A stretch of DNA of 54,377 nt from an uncultured Ligilactobacillus sp. GTDB lineage: Bacteria; Bacillota; Bacilli; Lactobacillales; Lactobacillaceae. Both the position numbers and the translations under genes were made by a program. The notes under the pieces are model-generated. The model made no database searches, was not told the DNA's origin, and was given only the letters and a program-made list of their open reading frames with translations. Below, one piece after another: positions 16,253 through 25,032 of the stretch. The DNA lies in NCBI GenBank assembly GCA_934215475.1, contig CAKPZY010000009.1:1-54377 (forward strand). Reading direction: 5' to 3'. The stretch's first letter is position 1. Every line of letters begins with the position of its first letter.

Positions 16253-16807
16253 ATGGCAGTGATCAGTGGAATATTTGCCGTAATTTTAATATTTGCTGTC
16301 GGCGGAGCTTTAGTCTGGTTAATTAAGTTCTTTTCTGAATTGGCTTACGGGAAAAGTGGTCAGCATGCACCGACAGATCCGGATAAAAACCTGAATTTAG
16401 CAATGCACATGGTACAGCAGCAAAATCGGCAAAATAAAAAGAACCGGAACAATGTTCTTCCTACATCAGAAGATGAAAAAGGGAAGCAATACACTTACGG
16501 TGGTGTGATCTACAATACAAAACATTATCGCACCTCACATTTTACTGACGATCTTACAAACAATAAACGCAGTTATCGGACAAACAATCACACTTACGGA
16601 AGTACTAATTTCGGTAAAGGAGATAACCGATCGCAGGATAATAGAAATATTGGTCGCAACCGCCAAGGCAAACAAAATGGGAACCAGAACACGAGCCAGA
16701 AGAACAAGTGCAGAAAAATGTTTGATTCTCTCGCTGATTCCTATGCAAAAAGTATGAAGTATACAGAAGGTTATGAACAGGCTCTGAAACGCAGTAAAAA
16801 AGAGTGA
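16253..16807 (+). CDS. Single-helix membrane protein with Asn/Lys-rich tail
   Basis: A 184-residue protein of unknown function. One N-terminal membrane helix (about residues 3-27, VISGIFAVILIFAVGGALVW) is followed by a hydrophilic, low-complexity tail rich in Asn, Lys, Gln and Arg (about 55-155). A short helical C-terminus (FDSLADSYAKSMKYTEG) ends it. Orientation with the tail inside is likely given the positive charge after the helix. It ends the RHH-NfeD/SPFH unit and may supply the missing membrane anchor. A frame from 16226 is longer, but AAGGAGG at 16238-16244 fixes the ATG at 16253. Confidence 0.75.
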   Translation: MAVISGIFAVILIFAVGGALVWLIKFFSELAYGKSGQHAPTDPDKNLNLAMHMVQQQNRQNKKNRNNVLPTSEDEKGKQYTYGGVIYNTKHYRTSHFTDDLTNNKRSYRTNNHTYGSTNFGKGDNRSQDNRNIGRNRQGKQNGNQNTSQKNKCRKMFDSLADSYAKSMKYTEGYEQALKRSKKE

Positions 16808-16828
16808 GTTAAACAGTTTAATAGCGCT

Positions 16829-16878
16829 AAAATGCCCCAGGATCATGAGCACCAATGCTAACGATCCTGGGGCATTTT
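16829..16878. terminator. Bidirectional terminator
   Basis: Perfect 16-bp arms, AAAATGCCCCAGGATC (16829-16844) and its complement (16863-16878), with an A-run on one side and a T-run on the other. It separates the plus-strand SPFH unit from the converging minus-strand lipoprotein gene. Confidence 0.92.
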
Positions 16879-16901
16879 GATATTGGTCATTCTTCGTCGC
16901 T

Positions 16902-17304
16902 TCAATCTGGATGGTCTGGTGCCAGCGGTCTTAATAGCGCTTCTCCATAATAGTGCTCAGTTAACTTATTAGAGGGTTCCAATTCGTAATTTTTAGCAAT
17001 TTTTTTGATATTAAAATGCTTTGTTGCTGCGCGGTTTGAGGCACCGCCGCGGCTGGGTAAGATCAGTTCGGTCGAACCATTTGTCTTTTTTTTGAGTTTA
17101 TAGGTGTAAGCCTTAGTATCTTTATTTGTCCAAAAAGTTGCTTGCTTGCCCGTAAATTTGACGAATGTTCTTGGTTGTTTATCAATTTTTTGAGCGGTAA
17201 ATTCCCATTTATGGCTCTTTAAATCATGAGTAGTGGTATTGGTACAGCCAGCCAGCAAGGCTGAAGAGCAAAAACATGGTTAATAGTAATTTTAAAAAGA
17301 ACAT
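16902..17304 (-). pseudogene. Small lipoprotein gene with a 4-bp repeat frameshift at the lipobox
   Basis: The body frame (118 codons, 17258 down to 16902) opens only with a weak TTG at the lipobox itself (LLAGC), and an in-frame TAA lies a few codons further up. A good ATG at 17304 with an AAAGGTG ribosome site starts a signal peptide in another frame (MFFLKLLLTMFLLFSLAG). The frames meet at three tandem GCTG units (CAGC on the plus strand, 17245-17256). Removing one unit restores a continuous 132-residue lipoprotein with lipobox SLAGC. The gene is therefore broken, phase-variable or misread at this point. The mature part is basic, beta-rich and of unknown function. It lies 14 bp after the ATPase gene. 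Confidence 0.8.
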
Positions 17305-17318
17305 TTTTGATCACACCT

Positions 17319-19934
17319 TTACTCTGTTTGGGTAACGTTCTTTTTTTGTCTGCTGGTCATTCTTTTGTTGAATTCTAGTATGATGCTTGGGATGAAAATG
17401 CTTAAAATAACGATCATCCAGGCTGGGCCTGAGATACCGGTAAAATCAAAGATTTCTCGGATTCCCGGCAGGCAAGCCAGCAGGGTTATAGACAACATTG
17501 TAACTCCCAAGCCGATATTTAACGGCGGGTTGCTGAAAAATGTTTGCGGGCTTAGTTGTTGGCGAGATTTGATGACATAAATGTCGAGCATAGATCCAAG
17601 TGCCAATGTCAGGAAAAGCATCGTCCGTGCAAAGTCAATGTTTTCTGAGGAAAGTATGAATAGACCGACGCTAAAAATAGCTAAAGTCAACCCGAAAAAC
17701 GTAATTGCTCGAATGGTGACCCTTTTTGCTAAACCGTCAACGAAAATACTGGTCTTACGGTTAATTGGCGGTTTCGACATATTGTTTTCCTCAGACGGTT
17801 CACGACAGATATAAAATCCTGGAATACCGTCTGCCAAGACATTGATCAGCAATAATTGTTCTGCTAATAATGGTGAACCCCAGCCTAGGGCGACGGCGAT
17901 GATCATCAGCATCAATTGTGCAAAGTTAACGCCGATCAAGAATTCAACTGCTTTAAGAATATTTTGGTAAATTGTTCGTCCTTCTTCCACGGCAGTAACA
18001 ATAGTTTCAAAATTGTCATCGGTTAGGATCATATCTGCCGCCTGTTTGGACACATCAGTCCCAGTTATTCCCATTGCGATCCCGACGTCGGCAGCCTTTA
18101 GGGCTGGGGCGTCATTGACTCCATCTCCTGTCATTGCGACAGTGGAGTTATTGGATTGCCAAGCTTTTACGATGCGGATCTTGTCTTCCGGAGAAACACG
18201 TGCATAGACTTTTATATTTTTGATATCTTTCCCTAACTGTTCATCACTAAGTTTTCGTAATTGTTTGCCTGTCATAACCTGGCTGCTATTTTGAGCAATA
18301 TCCATTTGCCGTGCGATCGCCTTGGCAGTTTCAGGATGGTCGCCGGTAATCATTAGGGTGGTTATCCCGGCGCTTTTGGCTTTCTTGATGGCAGAGATTG
18401 CTTCAGGGCGGGGCGGATCAATGATGCCTATTAAACCAGCTAATTTAACCGGGGTTTTCGTGGCATCTAACGGTCCAGTCGGCTTTTTGTCCAACAGGGT
18501 ATAGCCCACAGATAAAACACGGAGTGCTTGTTTTGCAAATTGTTTATTGACCCGGTTTACTTGCTGCTGTTTTTCGTCTGACAAAGCGACGGGCAGACGA
18601 TCTACTGCTCCTTTGACGATCAGCAAATATTTCCCATAAGGTGTCTTATGCAAGGTAGCCATCAATTTTTTGTTCGAATCAAATGGATCTTCGGCAAGCC
18701 GCGGGTATTCCCCCTCTAAATCAGCTCTAGTCAAATCAGCTTTTTCCAGCCAGCGAATAATAGCTAACTCCGTGGAATCGCCTATTTCAACCTGTTTGCC
18801 GTCTACTTCTTTGATTTGTGCATCAGTAGCCAAAGCCATGAAACGCATCAACTGAAATTCTAAAGAATCATGGTTAACCTTGCTGGTGGTTGATGCAGGT
18901 TGGTTTTGCGGGACCCAATATTTTGTGACGGTCATTTTATTTTGCGTCAAAGTTCCGGTTTTGTCTGAGGCTATTACGTCAATACCCCCGAGCGTTTCCA
19001 CGGCGTTGATCCGGCGCATTATAGCATGTTTCTTAGACGTTTTTATTACACCATACGACAAGCTAATAGTTACAATGATCGGTAAGGTTTCAGGGACAGC
19101 AGCAACTGCTAGCGAAACACCCATTATCAATCCAGTTGAAAGCTCGAAACCTTGAAAGAAAAATCCAATAATAAAAATCACTAAGCCGCCAAATACAGCC
19201 ACAGACGTCAACCTTTTGGAGAGTGTGTCTAATTTTTCTTGAAGTGGAGTCTTTTGTTTTTCAGTTTCATTTATTAACTCAGCGATGCCGCCTAGTTTGG
19301 TATTCATTCCAATAGCTGTAATTACTAAGATACCTGTTCCCTGGAGTACACCTGTACCTGAGAAGACCTGACTATTTTCATCTGTTTGGTCCTCAGCTTT
19401 TGTCTTGGTTACTGGTTCACTTTCACCAGTCAAGATGGATTCGTTGACAGTAAAGTTGTTAGCAGTTAGCAGCACACCATCTGCTGGAATTTGATCACCG
19501 GCACTTAATATAACCAGATCTCCTCTTACCAGATCTTCAGCTTCGATAGTTTCTCGTTCGCCGTTTCGTAGCACAGTACATTCGCTGACATTCAATTTTT
19601 TTAAGGCAGCCAATGCTTTTTCTGCGCTGTTTTCTTGGTAAATACTGATCACGACATTGAGAAGCAGAATACTTCCGATAATAATTGGCTGGCTCCATTT
19701 TTCAGAGCCGGTAGCTGCCAGATACGTGGAAAGTATTACGGCAAATAAAAGGACTAAAGAAGCTATATCAGATAAATGCTTATATATTTTTTTGAATAAG
19801 TTGTCTTTGTTTTTTTCCTGTAATTTATTTTGACCATATTTTTCACGCTCAGTTACTTGTTTTTTGGTCAAACCTTCTGAAGAGGTTCGGTAGTGAGCGA
19901 TAATTTTCTCGCTAGACGAGCCAAGGTTTGGCAA
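17319..19934 (-). CDS. Type II cation-transporting P-type ATPase (calcium/cation)
   Basis: About 871 residues, the usual length for bacterial P2-type ATPases. Seen in order: a cation-ATPase N-terminal domain, the actuator loop with LTGESEPV, the helix-4 motif VAAVPETLPIIVT, the phosphorylation site DKTGTLTQNKMTV, the hinge TGDGVNDAPALKAADVG and a C-terminal six-helix block. It exports a cation, probably Ca2+, with ATP. The helix-4 PETLP differs from the common PEGLP, so ion choice is uncertain. The frame extends to a TTG at 19973 and contains an ATG at 19943 abutting GAAAGG; the TTG at 19934, eight bases after GAAAGGA, is the best start. Confidence 0.88.
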   Translation of the reverse strand: MPNLGSSSEKIIAHYRTSSEGLTKKQVTEREKYGQNKLQEKNKDNLFKKIYKHLSDIASLVLLFAVILSTYLAATGSEKWSQPIIIGSILLLNVVISIYQENSAEKALAALKKLNVSECTVLRNGERETIEAEDLVRGDLVILSAGDQIPADGVLLTANNFTVNESILTGESEPVTKTKAEDQTDENSQVFSGTGVLQGTGILVITAIGMNTKLGGIAELINETEKQKTPLQEKLDTLSKRLTSVAVFGGLVIFIIGFFFQGFELSTGLIMGVSLAVAAVPETLPIIVTISLSYGVIKTSKKHAIMRRINAVETLGGIDVIASDKTGTLTQNKMTVTKYWVPQNQPASTTSKVNHDSLEFQLMRFMALATDAQIKEVDGKQVEIGDSTELAIIRWLEKADLTRADLEGEYPRLAEDPFDSNKKLMATLHKTPYGKYLLIVKGAVDRLPVALSDEKQQQVNRVNKQFAKQALRVLSVGYTLLDKKPTGPLDATKTPVKLAGLIGIIDPPRPEAISAIKKAKSAGITTLMITGDHPETAKAIARQMDIAQNSSQVMTGKQLRKLSDEQLGKDIKNIKVYARVSPEDKIRIVKAWQSNNSTVAMTGDGVNDAPALKAADVGIAMGITGTDVSKQAADMILTDDNFETIVTAVEEGRTIYQNILKAVEFLIGVNFAQLMLMIIAVALGWGSPLLAEQLLLINVLADGIPGFYICREPSEENNMSKPPINRKTSIFVDGLAKRVTIRAITFFGLTLAIFSVGLFILSSENIDFARTMLFLTLALGSMLDIYVIKSRQQLSPQTFFSNPPLNIGLGVTMLSITLLACLPGIREIFDFTGISGPAWMIVILSIFIPSIILEFNKRMTSRQKKNVTQTE

Positions 19935-20555
19935 TGAAATCATCCTTTCAAATTTATATGAGTGGTGTGACAAAATCGTTAAGGGTGGAAGTTACAAGGC
20001 AAGGGGTAAACATTTAGGGTAGATAAGTCATTGAAATTGTGATCATCCTGGGTATTAACAAGGAAAAAAGCCGCGTTATCGGAACTGAGATCAAGGCAAA
20101 ATTTCCCAATTTATGAGAGAAATGTACTAAACAACATACTAATGGCTTAAAAACATCTCGAATTAAACATTATGAAAGCAACTGGATGGAAAATCTACTT
20201 AAAAGATGAAGCTCATTTCCTGTTAAAATAATTAAAGATTGAGAATATAATATTTAATTATCAATATTACTGATAGGAGGGAAAGAACCCTTATAGCTGT
20301 GAAACACTGACAGCTGAGACATGCATTTTTAGAAGTGGGTTGCAAATATCTCGCAGACGTGCTGTGCAGCGTGCTTTTGAAAGATGCATTATCCTTCACA
20401 ATTCAGCGTATCATGTTCTGCTTTAGCGTGTCAAATTTGAAGAAAGGCAAAATAGAAATGGGTAATGATGAACTATTGCTTTATTCTGTTTCATTAAATA
20501 ATAAAAAATATCTATATTGCAATGTTGAATGTTGATGTTATGCACAAAATGGCAC
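19935..20555. other. Long AT-rich intergenic region with a plus-strand promoter/RBS-like stretch
   Basis: About 600 bp between the ATPase start and the end of the NADH oxidase gene. On the plus strand there is a TATAAT (about 20247), an AGGAGGG (about 20276) with no start codon at the right distance, and a hairpin AGCTGT/ACAGCT at about 20295-20315. A small frame at 20335-20535 (66 codons) has no ribosome site. Within it, an ATG at 20458 (25 codons) follows GAAAGG, which is weak support. I looked for a metal riboswitch upstream of the ATPase and did not recognise one. It may be decayed sequence or hold a small RNA. Confidence 0.35.
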
Positions 20556-20588
20556 AAAAAATCCTCCAGCCATCTAAATGACTGGAGG
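20556..20588 (-). terminator. Terminator of the NADH oxidase gene
   Basis: CCTCCAG (20563-20569) and CTGGAGG (20582-20588) form the stem; the A-run at 20556-20561 reads as a T-run on the minus strand. Confidence 0.85.
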
Positions 20589-20640
20589 GCCTGTTAATAT
20601 TTAACTTTCGGTAATAAAGTTGAACATCAACGATACATAT

Positions 20641-22005
20641 TTATTTTTTAGCCGCATCACGCAAGGCCTTTTGGGCAGCAACATTCATGATGTTCCAAGG
20701 CCGGTCAAATCCAGGCTGGAAGAAGAAGTCGGCATATGCCAGGTCAGACAACGTCAACTTAGCTTGAATAGCTAAGGAGATCGTGTTGATGTTTTGGGTC
20801 GCATCCTGAGTCGAAAGAACTTGAGCGCCCAAGATCCGTTGGGTGTCGGGATCGTAAGTCAACTTGAACCAAACTTTGGCATTACCTGCTGGGTCAGGGA
20901 CAAAAGGCGGCCTGAAAGTATCCGTTACCAACGTAGATTTTGTTTTTACACCATAAGACGAAGCGGTACCCTCTTTGATACCTGTTGATGCAAATTTATA
21001 ATCAAAAACTGCTAAGGCGCTAGATCCCGATACAAAAGGTGTTTTGGCTGAAATGCCCGAAGCATTTTTACCTGCGATCCGTCCTTGACGACGTGCGTTT
21101 GTTGCCAACGCGATTGGAGCTTTTGTACCATCGGTTGGTGCGAATTGTACAAGGGTAGCATCTCCGATCGCATAGATATCAGGAGCACTGGTCTGCTGGT
21201 GTTCGTCCACGTTGATCATACCGTGGTCATCCAAGTCCACAACACCTTTTAACCATTCAGTATGGGCTCTGATACCAGTTGCGACAATTACCAAGTCTGC
21301 AGGATATGTGGCTTGGTCGGTAACAACTTCTGTTACCTTGCCATTTTCCCCGCCAAAGCTCTTGATCCCTTGTCCTGGAGCAGGCTTGATATCATGTTTT
21401 TCCATTTCTTTGGTTAGAATGTCAGTTAATTCTTCATCTAAATACTTTGCCAGCATCCTTGGCAACATATCGATCACGGTTACATGCTTGCCAGCTTTAG
21501 CAAATACTTCGGCTGCTTCAATGCCAATGTAACCGGCTCCTACAACTACGACATTATGAACATCTGGATCAACCGTCTTAGCCTTGAGTTTGATTGCCCA
21601 ATCGCGCCCGCGCATTGCATAAACATTGTCTAGATCATTGCCAGGCAACGGCAAAACTGAAGGATCTGCACCGGGACTCAAGATCAATTTGTCGTATTGT
21701 TCGTCGCGTTCTTCACCTTTTTTGTGATCCACAACGTGAACGGTATGTTTTTGTGCGTCAACAGCGGTAATTTCTTGTTCGGTATAAACGTAAACACCCT
21801 TTGCTCGTGCGCCTTCAGGGGTTGCGTACCGTACATCATTGACGTTTTTGACAACGCCTTCAAGATAGAGCTGCATACCGCAAGATAGGAATGAGAGAAA
21901 ATCTCCTTTTTCGTACCATTGGATCTGCGCATCCGGTTGATCCGCCAATACTTCACGAACTGCTTCGTAACCACCATGTGATGAACCTACAACAATAACC
22001 TTCAT
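20641..22005 (-). CDS. nox: NADH oxidase, water-forming type
   Basis: A 454-residue FAD enzyme that reduces oxygen with NADH, recycling NAD+ in lactic acid bacteria. The single redox cysteine lies near residue 42 in [11 protein letters not shown], which marks the NADH oxidase/NADH peroxidase/CoA-disulfide reductase group. The NAD-binding motif is [17 protein letters not shown] (about 150-166) and the second FAD motif is [10 protein letters not shown]. Length and the C-terminal dimerisation domain fit. Water-forming oxidase is the commonest function in this lineage, but peroxidase or CoA-disulfide reductase cannot be excluded by motif alone. GGAAGG lies about 10 bases before the ATG. Confidence 0.85.
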   Translation of the reverse strand: MKVIVVGSSHGGYEAVREVLADQPDAQIQWYEKGDFLSFLSCGMQLYLEGVVKNVNDVRYATPEGARAKGVYVYTEQEITAVDAQKHTVHVVDHKKGEERDEQYDKLILSPGADPSVLPLPGNDLDNVYAMRGRDWAIKLKAKTVDPDVHNVVVVGAGYIGIEAAEVFAKAGKHVTVIDMLPRMLAKYLDEELTDILTKEMEKHDIKPAPGQGIKSFGGENGKVTEVVTDQATYPADLVIVATGIRAHTEWLKGVVDLDDHGMINVDEHQQTSAPDIYAIGDATLVQFAPTDGTKAPIALATNARRQGRIAGKNASGISAKTPFVSGSSALAVFDYKFASTGIKEGTASSYGVKTKSTLVTDTFRPPFVPDPAGNAKVWFKLTYDPDTQRILGAQVLSTQDATQNINTISLAIQAKLTLSDLAYADFFFQPGFDRPWNIMNVAAQKALRDAAKK

Positions 22006-22723
22006 AATGGATAGACCTTCCTTTCGTTTAGAAAAAATTTAGTAAATGATAAACACATCTGTATAGCCTTGTGATTTTTAGCTAAATGGGGCATACCAAT
22101 AAGCACTGGTCCATGAATATCAACAAGTTATTATTACTGACAACATGTGAATAATACTTATTCGAAAACCCAATTTACTATTCCTTTCACATCGCCAAAA
22201 TACCACAATCCAGCAAGCAATTAAAGTAAAGTAATTCGCAAAAGGAAAATTCACAAAGGTTAAATGGCGATTTAAGGTTGTGTACAACCTAATTACAGCA
22301 TTTTTTATAATACTTTGTGAAAACGCGGAAAATTGGAGAGGTATACCTTCATTTTTTAAAAAATATAAAATGAATATATTTTTAATTGACGCATTTATTA
22401 TTAGCAAAAGGCACTTGCTTATATCCATCATTTACGAAATAGCCAAAGGGAATTAAAGACAACTTGATCAGTTTATTAGCTCTCTTCCAATGAAATTTTA
22501 GCAAAATCAAGTTCCAAAAGGAAAATTTTTCCGTTTAACTATTCATAGAATGAGGGTCAAATTTGTTGCAGAAATAAATATAGCAAAGCAGCTTAAAATG
22601 CGGTTTGAAGTAAAATTTTTTCACTCTTTTGTTTTTATTTGTGAAAGTTGTGTTAAAATAATGATTGCGGTACCATTATTATAAAAACAGGGTTTAGGCT
22701 GCTGAGAAAAAGGAGATGATCAA
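22006..22723. other. 718-bp AT-rich intergenic region with a near-perfect palindrome
   Basis: No supported gene. The only long frame, minus strand 22120-22431, has no ribosome site and gives a low-complexity hydrophobic peptide. A 7-2-7 inverted repeat at 22275-22290 (AGGTTGT, GT, ACAACCT) looks like a regulator site, with a TATAAT-like box about 20 bp downstream. The nox promoter must lie in the first 100 bp. Near the right end TGTTAAAAT (about 22653-22661) is an extended -10 candidate for the small gene at 22724. Confidence 0.35.
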
Positions 22724-23011
22724 GTGTCAACAAGTACATTGTTAGTAGCTAAGTGCGGCAAGTATGATTTGTTGCTCGATTTAAAAAAATTAGTCATCTC
22801 CCAGAGATTCCATGTCAATTTATCAAAGCGGTACTACCAGCTGTCAATGTTAGAGGTGTTGAGTTTTTTAGATGTGATCGATCAATTTAATTCGGAACGG
22901 CGACGTGTCTTACAACAGGATGCTGACCCATGGTGGATGTATCGGATCTTACGTTACATCGAAGAAAGTTACCTGGTTAAGGAAATTGAGAAGACAAGTT
23001 TGAAGATCTGA
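22724..23011 (+). CDS. Hypothetical protein, 95 aa
   Basis: A small soluble protein I do not recognise. It is basic and largely helical by composition, with clustered aromatic and charged residues in DPWWMYRILRYIEESYL near the C-terminus. There is no signal peptide or membrane segment. It is credible as a gene because the GTG start has an AAAGGAG ribosome site with eight bases of spacing and a clean terminator follows the stop. It is monocistronic between the NADH oxidase upstream region and the DJ-1 gene. Confidence 0.6.
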   Translation: MSTSTLLVAKCGKYDLLLDLKKLVISQRFHVNLSKRYYQLSMLEVLSFLDVIDQFNSERRRVLQQDADPWWMYRILRYIEESYLVKEIEKTSLKI

Positions 23012-23045
23012 CTTTAAAATGCGAATATCAGAAAGTGAATTTAGA

Positions 23046-23072
23046 AGCACTTCGGTTAGGAGTGCTTTTTTA
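23046..23072 (+). terminator. Rho-independent terminator
   Basis: AGCACT (23046-23051) pairs with AGTGCT (23061-23066) across a 9-base loop and runs into six Ts and further AT-rich sequence. Confidence 0.85.
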
Positions 23073-23178
23073 TTTTTGAAACTCATTCACCTTCAAAGTA
23101 ACCGGACTGGTTTAGCCAACAAAATAGAACTTGGATGGGTAAAATGATAAAATAAAAATATGAAAGGAGACATTATTT

Positions 23179-23772
23179 ATGACTAAAACAGCAGCAGTTA
23201 TGATTGCCGATGGTTGTGAGGAATTGGAGGCATTAAGTCCAGTTGATGTTCTCCGGCGCCTGGGTGCTAAGGTGGACATGGTCGGTTTAGACGGACTTAA
23301 AGTTACCAGTGCACACGGCGTAATTTTAACGTGTGATAAGGTTTTAGATGATAGTTTGCTAGATTATGATATTGTGATCTTCCCAGGCGGTTCAGTAGGA
23401 GCACAGAATCTGCGAAATAGTGATCGTTTGATGAAATTGATGCAGAAACGGTCTGCGGATGGTGATTGGAATGCGGCAATGTGTGCTGCGCCAACTGCTT
23501 TTTCACGTTATGGACTGTTAGATGGTCATACGTACACTGTATTTCCAGGAATGGAAGATCAGATCAACAATGAGGCTGCTAATGTTACGCATTCAGATGA
23601 AATAGTAGTTATTGATAAAAAAGCTCATCTGTTAACCAGTCGGGGGCCTGCGACCGCATTGGCATATAGTTATGCTATCGGTGGGATCCTCGGATATGAT
23701 ACGTCTGATGTCAAAGAAGCAATGCAGTATAATTATTTGGCAGAAAACATTAAGTCGCCTTTTGCGGTTTAA
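23179..23772 (+). CDS. DJ-1/PfpI family protein (YajL/ThiJ-like)
   Basis: A 197-residue cytosolic protein of the DJ-1 family. The conserved acidic residue is in ADGCEELEAL (about residue 14), the reactive cysteine at the nucleophile elbow is in NAAMCAAPTAF (about 101), and PGGSVGAQNL is the usual glycine loop. Members act as glyoxalases or protect proteins from carbonyl damage, and the exact activity is debated even for well-studied ones. GAAAGGAGA precedes the ATG by eight bases. It may be read through into the lipoprotein gene 32 bp downstream, since no terminator separates them. Confidence 0.88.
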   Translation: MTKTAAVMIADGCEELEALSPVDVLRRLGAKVDMVGLDGLKVTSAHGVILTCDKVLDDSLLDYDIVIFPGGSVGAQNLRNSDRLMKLMQKRSADGDWNAAMCAAPTAFSRYGLLDGHTYTVFPGMEDQINNEAANVTHSDEIVVIDKKAHLLTSRGPATALAYSYAIGGILGYDTSDVKEAMQYNYLAENIKSPFAV

Positions 23773-23804
23773 TCATTAGTTAAACTAGAAGGGAAGTTTT
23801 CGCT

Positions 23805-24656
23805 ATGAAAAAGGTACTACTCAATGTTTCTATCGCTTCAGTAGCCTTGCTGCTGTGGGGGTGTGGAACAAATAATAACAATTCCTCTCAAGACACTTCT
23901 TCTAAGACAAAAACTGAGAAGAAGGAACCAAAGAAGAGCAGTTCAAAAAAGGCTGTGCATAAAAGTTCAACTGTTTCATCAAGCTCTTCTGCCAACGCGG
24001 CATCTTCTGCTTCTTCTGCAAATCAGGGACAGCAAGACAAGAGCAGCGAGTCACGGATAGAAACACTGAATTCAGCTTTGAATCGTAGTTTAGGCCATGT
24101 TTTGCTGCCGCAAAGGGATGGTCTAGGCGAAGGTAGTGCTAATTTAAATGCTAGATATACGGGGAACAGTGCTAACTATACCGTTTATTACAGCGTTGGT
24201 AATAGCCCTAAGCCATTGAATGACCCATCCGTACAAAATGAAGTACCATATGCTACTTTATATAAGAAGACTTATGATTCAGCAAGTGCGGCTCAAGGTG
24301 GGATCAATTATCATCCGGCTTCGGAAGATCAAGGGCTGCCAAGTGTTGATCTTGGACATAATATTACTGGCCATATCAATGCGGGAGCCGGTCAACGTTA
24401 CTTGCATTGGAATGAAGGCAGATGGTCTTTGGCTGTCCATGCGGCGGCAGTTAACGGAGAAGATCCTGCACCAACAGCTAAGACGATCGTTAATTTGTTA
24501 GAGACACATTCCTTGCCGGTACCGAATACAATTGCAGCCGGTGAGTTTGAGGTCAGTGGAACTAACAAACTTACTTGGCAAGATGGCAACACGGTATATT
24601 CTATTCAAGGAAAAAGTGCTGAGACAATTATTAAAATGGCGGAAAGCATGAAATAG
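23805..24656 (+). CDS. Lipoprotein with Ser/Lys-rich spacer, function unknown
   Basis: A 283-residue lipoprotein. The signal peptide ends in the lipobox LLWGC (about residues 16-20). Residues 21-85 are a low-complexity Ser/Asn/Lys/Gln spacer of the kind that crosses the cell wall. The folded part (about 85-283) contains a repeated pattern of Gly, Asn and aromatic residues (ARYTGNSANYTVYYSVGN, GHINAGAGQRYLHWNEG), and I do not recognise a named domain. It follows the DJ-1 gene closely and ends at a strong terminator. Confidence 0.8.
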   Translation: MKKVLLNVSIASVALLLWGCGTNNNNSSQDTSSKTKTEKKEPKKSSSKKAVHKSSTVSSSSSANAASSASSANQGQQDKSSESRIETLNSALNRSLGHVLLPQRDGLGEGSANLNARYTGNSANYTVYYSVGNSPKPLNDPSVQNEVPYATLYKKTYDSASAAQGGINYHPASEDQGLPSVDLGHNITGHINAGAGQRYLHWNEGRWSLAVHAAAVNGEDPAPTAKTIVNLLETHSLPVPNTIAAGEFEVSGTNKLTWQDGNTVYSIQGKSAETIIKMAESMK

Positions 24657-24729
24657 TTCCACCAATGTTCTATAGTGATCTGTGTCAATTTAAATTAATT
24701 TAGGCAACAATATCATTACTAATATTAAC

Positions 24730-24776
24730 GGATGATAGTAGTCCATAGTTTCTGGACTATTATCATCCTGTTTTTT
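24730..24776 (+). terminator. Strong rho-independent terminator
   Basis: Arms 24730-24745 and 24753-24768 form a 16-bp stem with one mismatch and a 7-base loop, then a run of six Ts (24771-24776). Confidence 0.93.
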
Positions 24777-24906
24777 ATACCATGACAAATATCTCGATGG
24801 GATTTAAAAAAGAGGTTCTGATTTTTGCCAGCGAGAAAAGCAGTTCAGAAACCTGTGATTTTTGGTGCCCTTTAATGTTTGGTCACTGAGTTTGATAGAA
24901 AAAATA

Positions 24907-24934
24907 TTGACAGAGTTTCCGCAAAAGTTATAAT
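24907..24934 (+). promoter_or_regulatory. Full-consensus sigma-A promoter of the oligopeptide-binding protein gene
   Basis: TTGACA (24907-24912) and TATAAT (24929-24934) are both perfect, with a 16-bp spacer. The inferred 5' leader is about 90 bases and includes a short hairpin (AGAG/CTCT, about 24984-24997). I saw no known riboswitch in it. Confidence 0.85.
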
Positions 24935-25032
24935 TAGATTACAATTCTAAGAACTTGATTAGAGAATCCATTACTTCTGCAATTAGAGACCGTGCTCTAT
25001 CAAGAAAAACAGCAAAGATGAGGCAAAATATT

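Noticed and set aside
19935..20330. Metal-sensing riboswitch (yybP-ykoY or M-box) upstream of the P-type ATPase
   Set aside because: I looked on both strands for the conserved loops and did not find a convincing match.
20335..20535. 66-codon plus-strand reading frame
   Set aside because: No ribosome site before its GTG; only a shorter internal ATG has weak support, recorded with the intergenic entry.
22120..22431. 103-codon minus-strand reading frame
   Set aside because: No ribosome site, low-complexity hydrophobic translation, and it lies in AT-rich sequence where such frames arise by chance.
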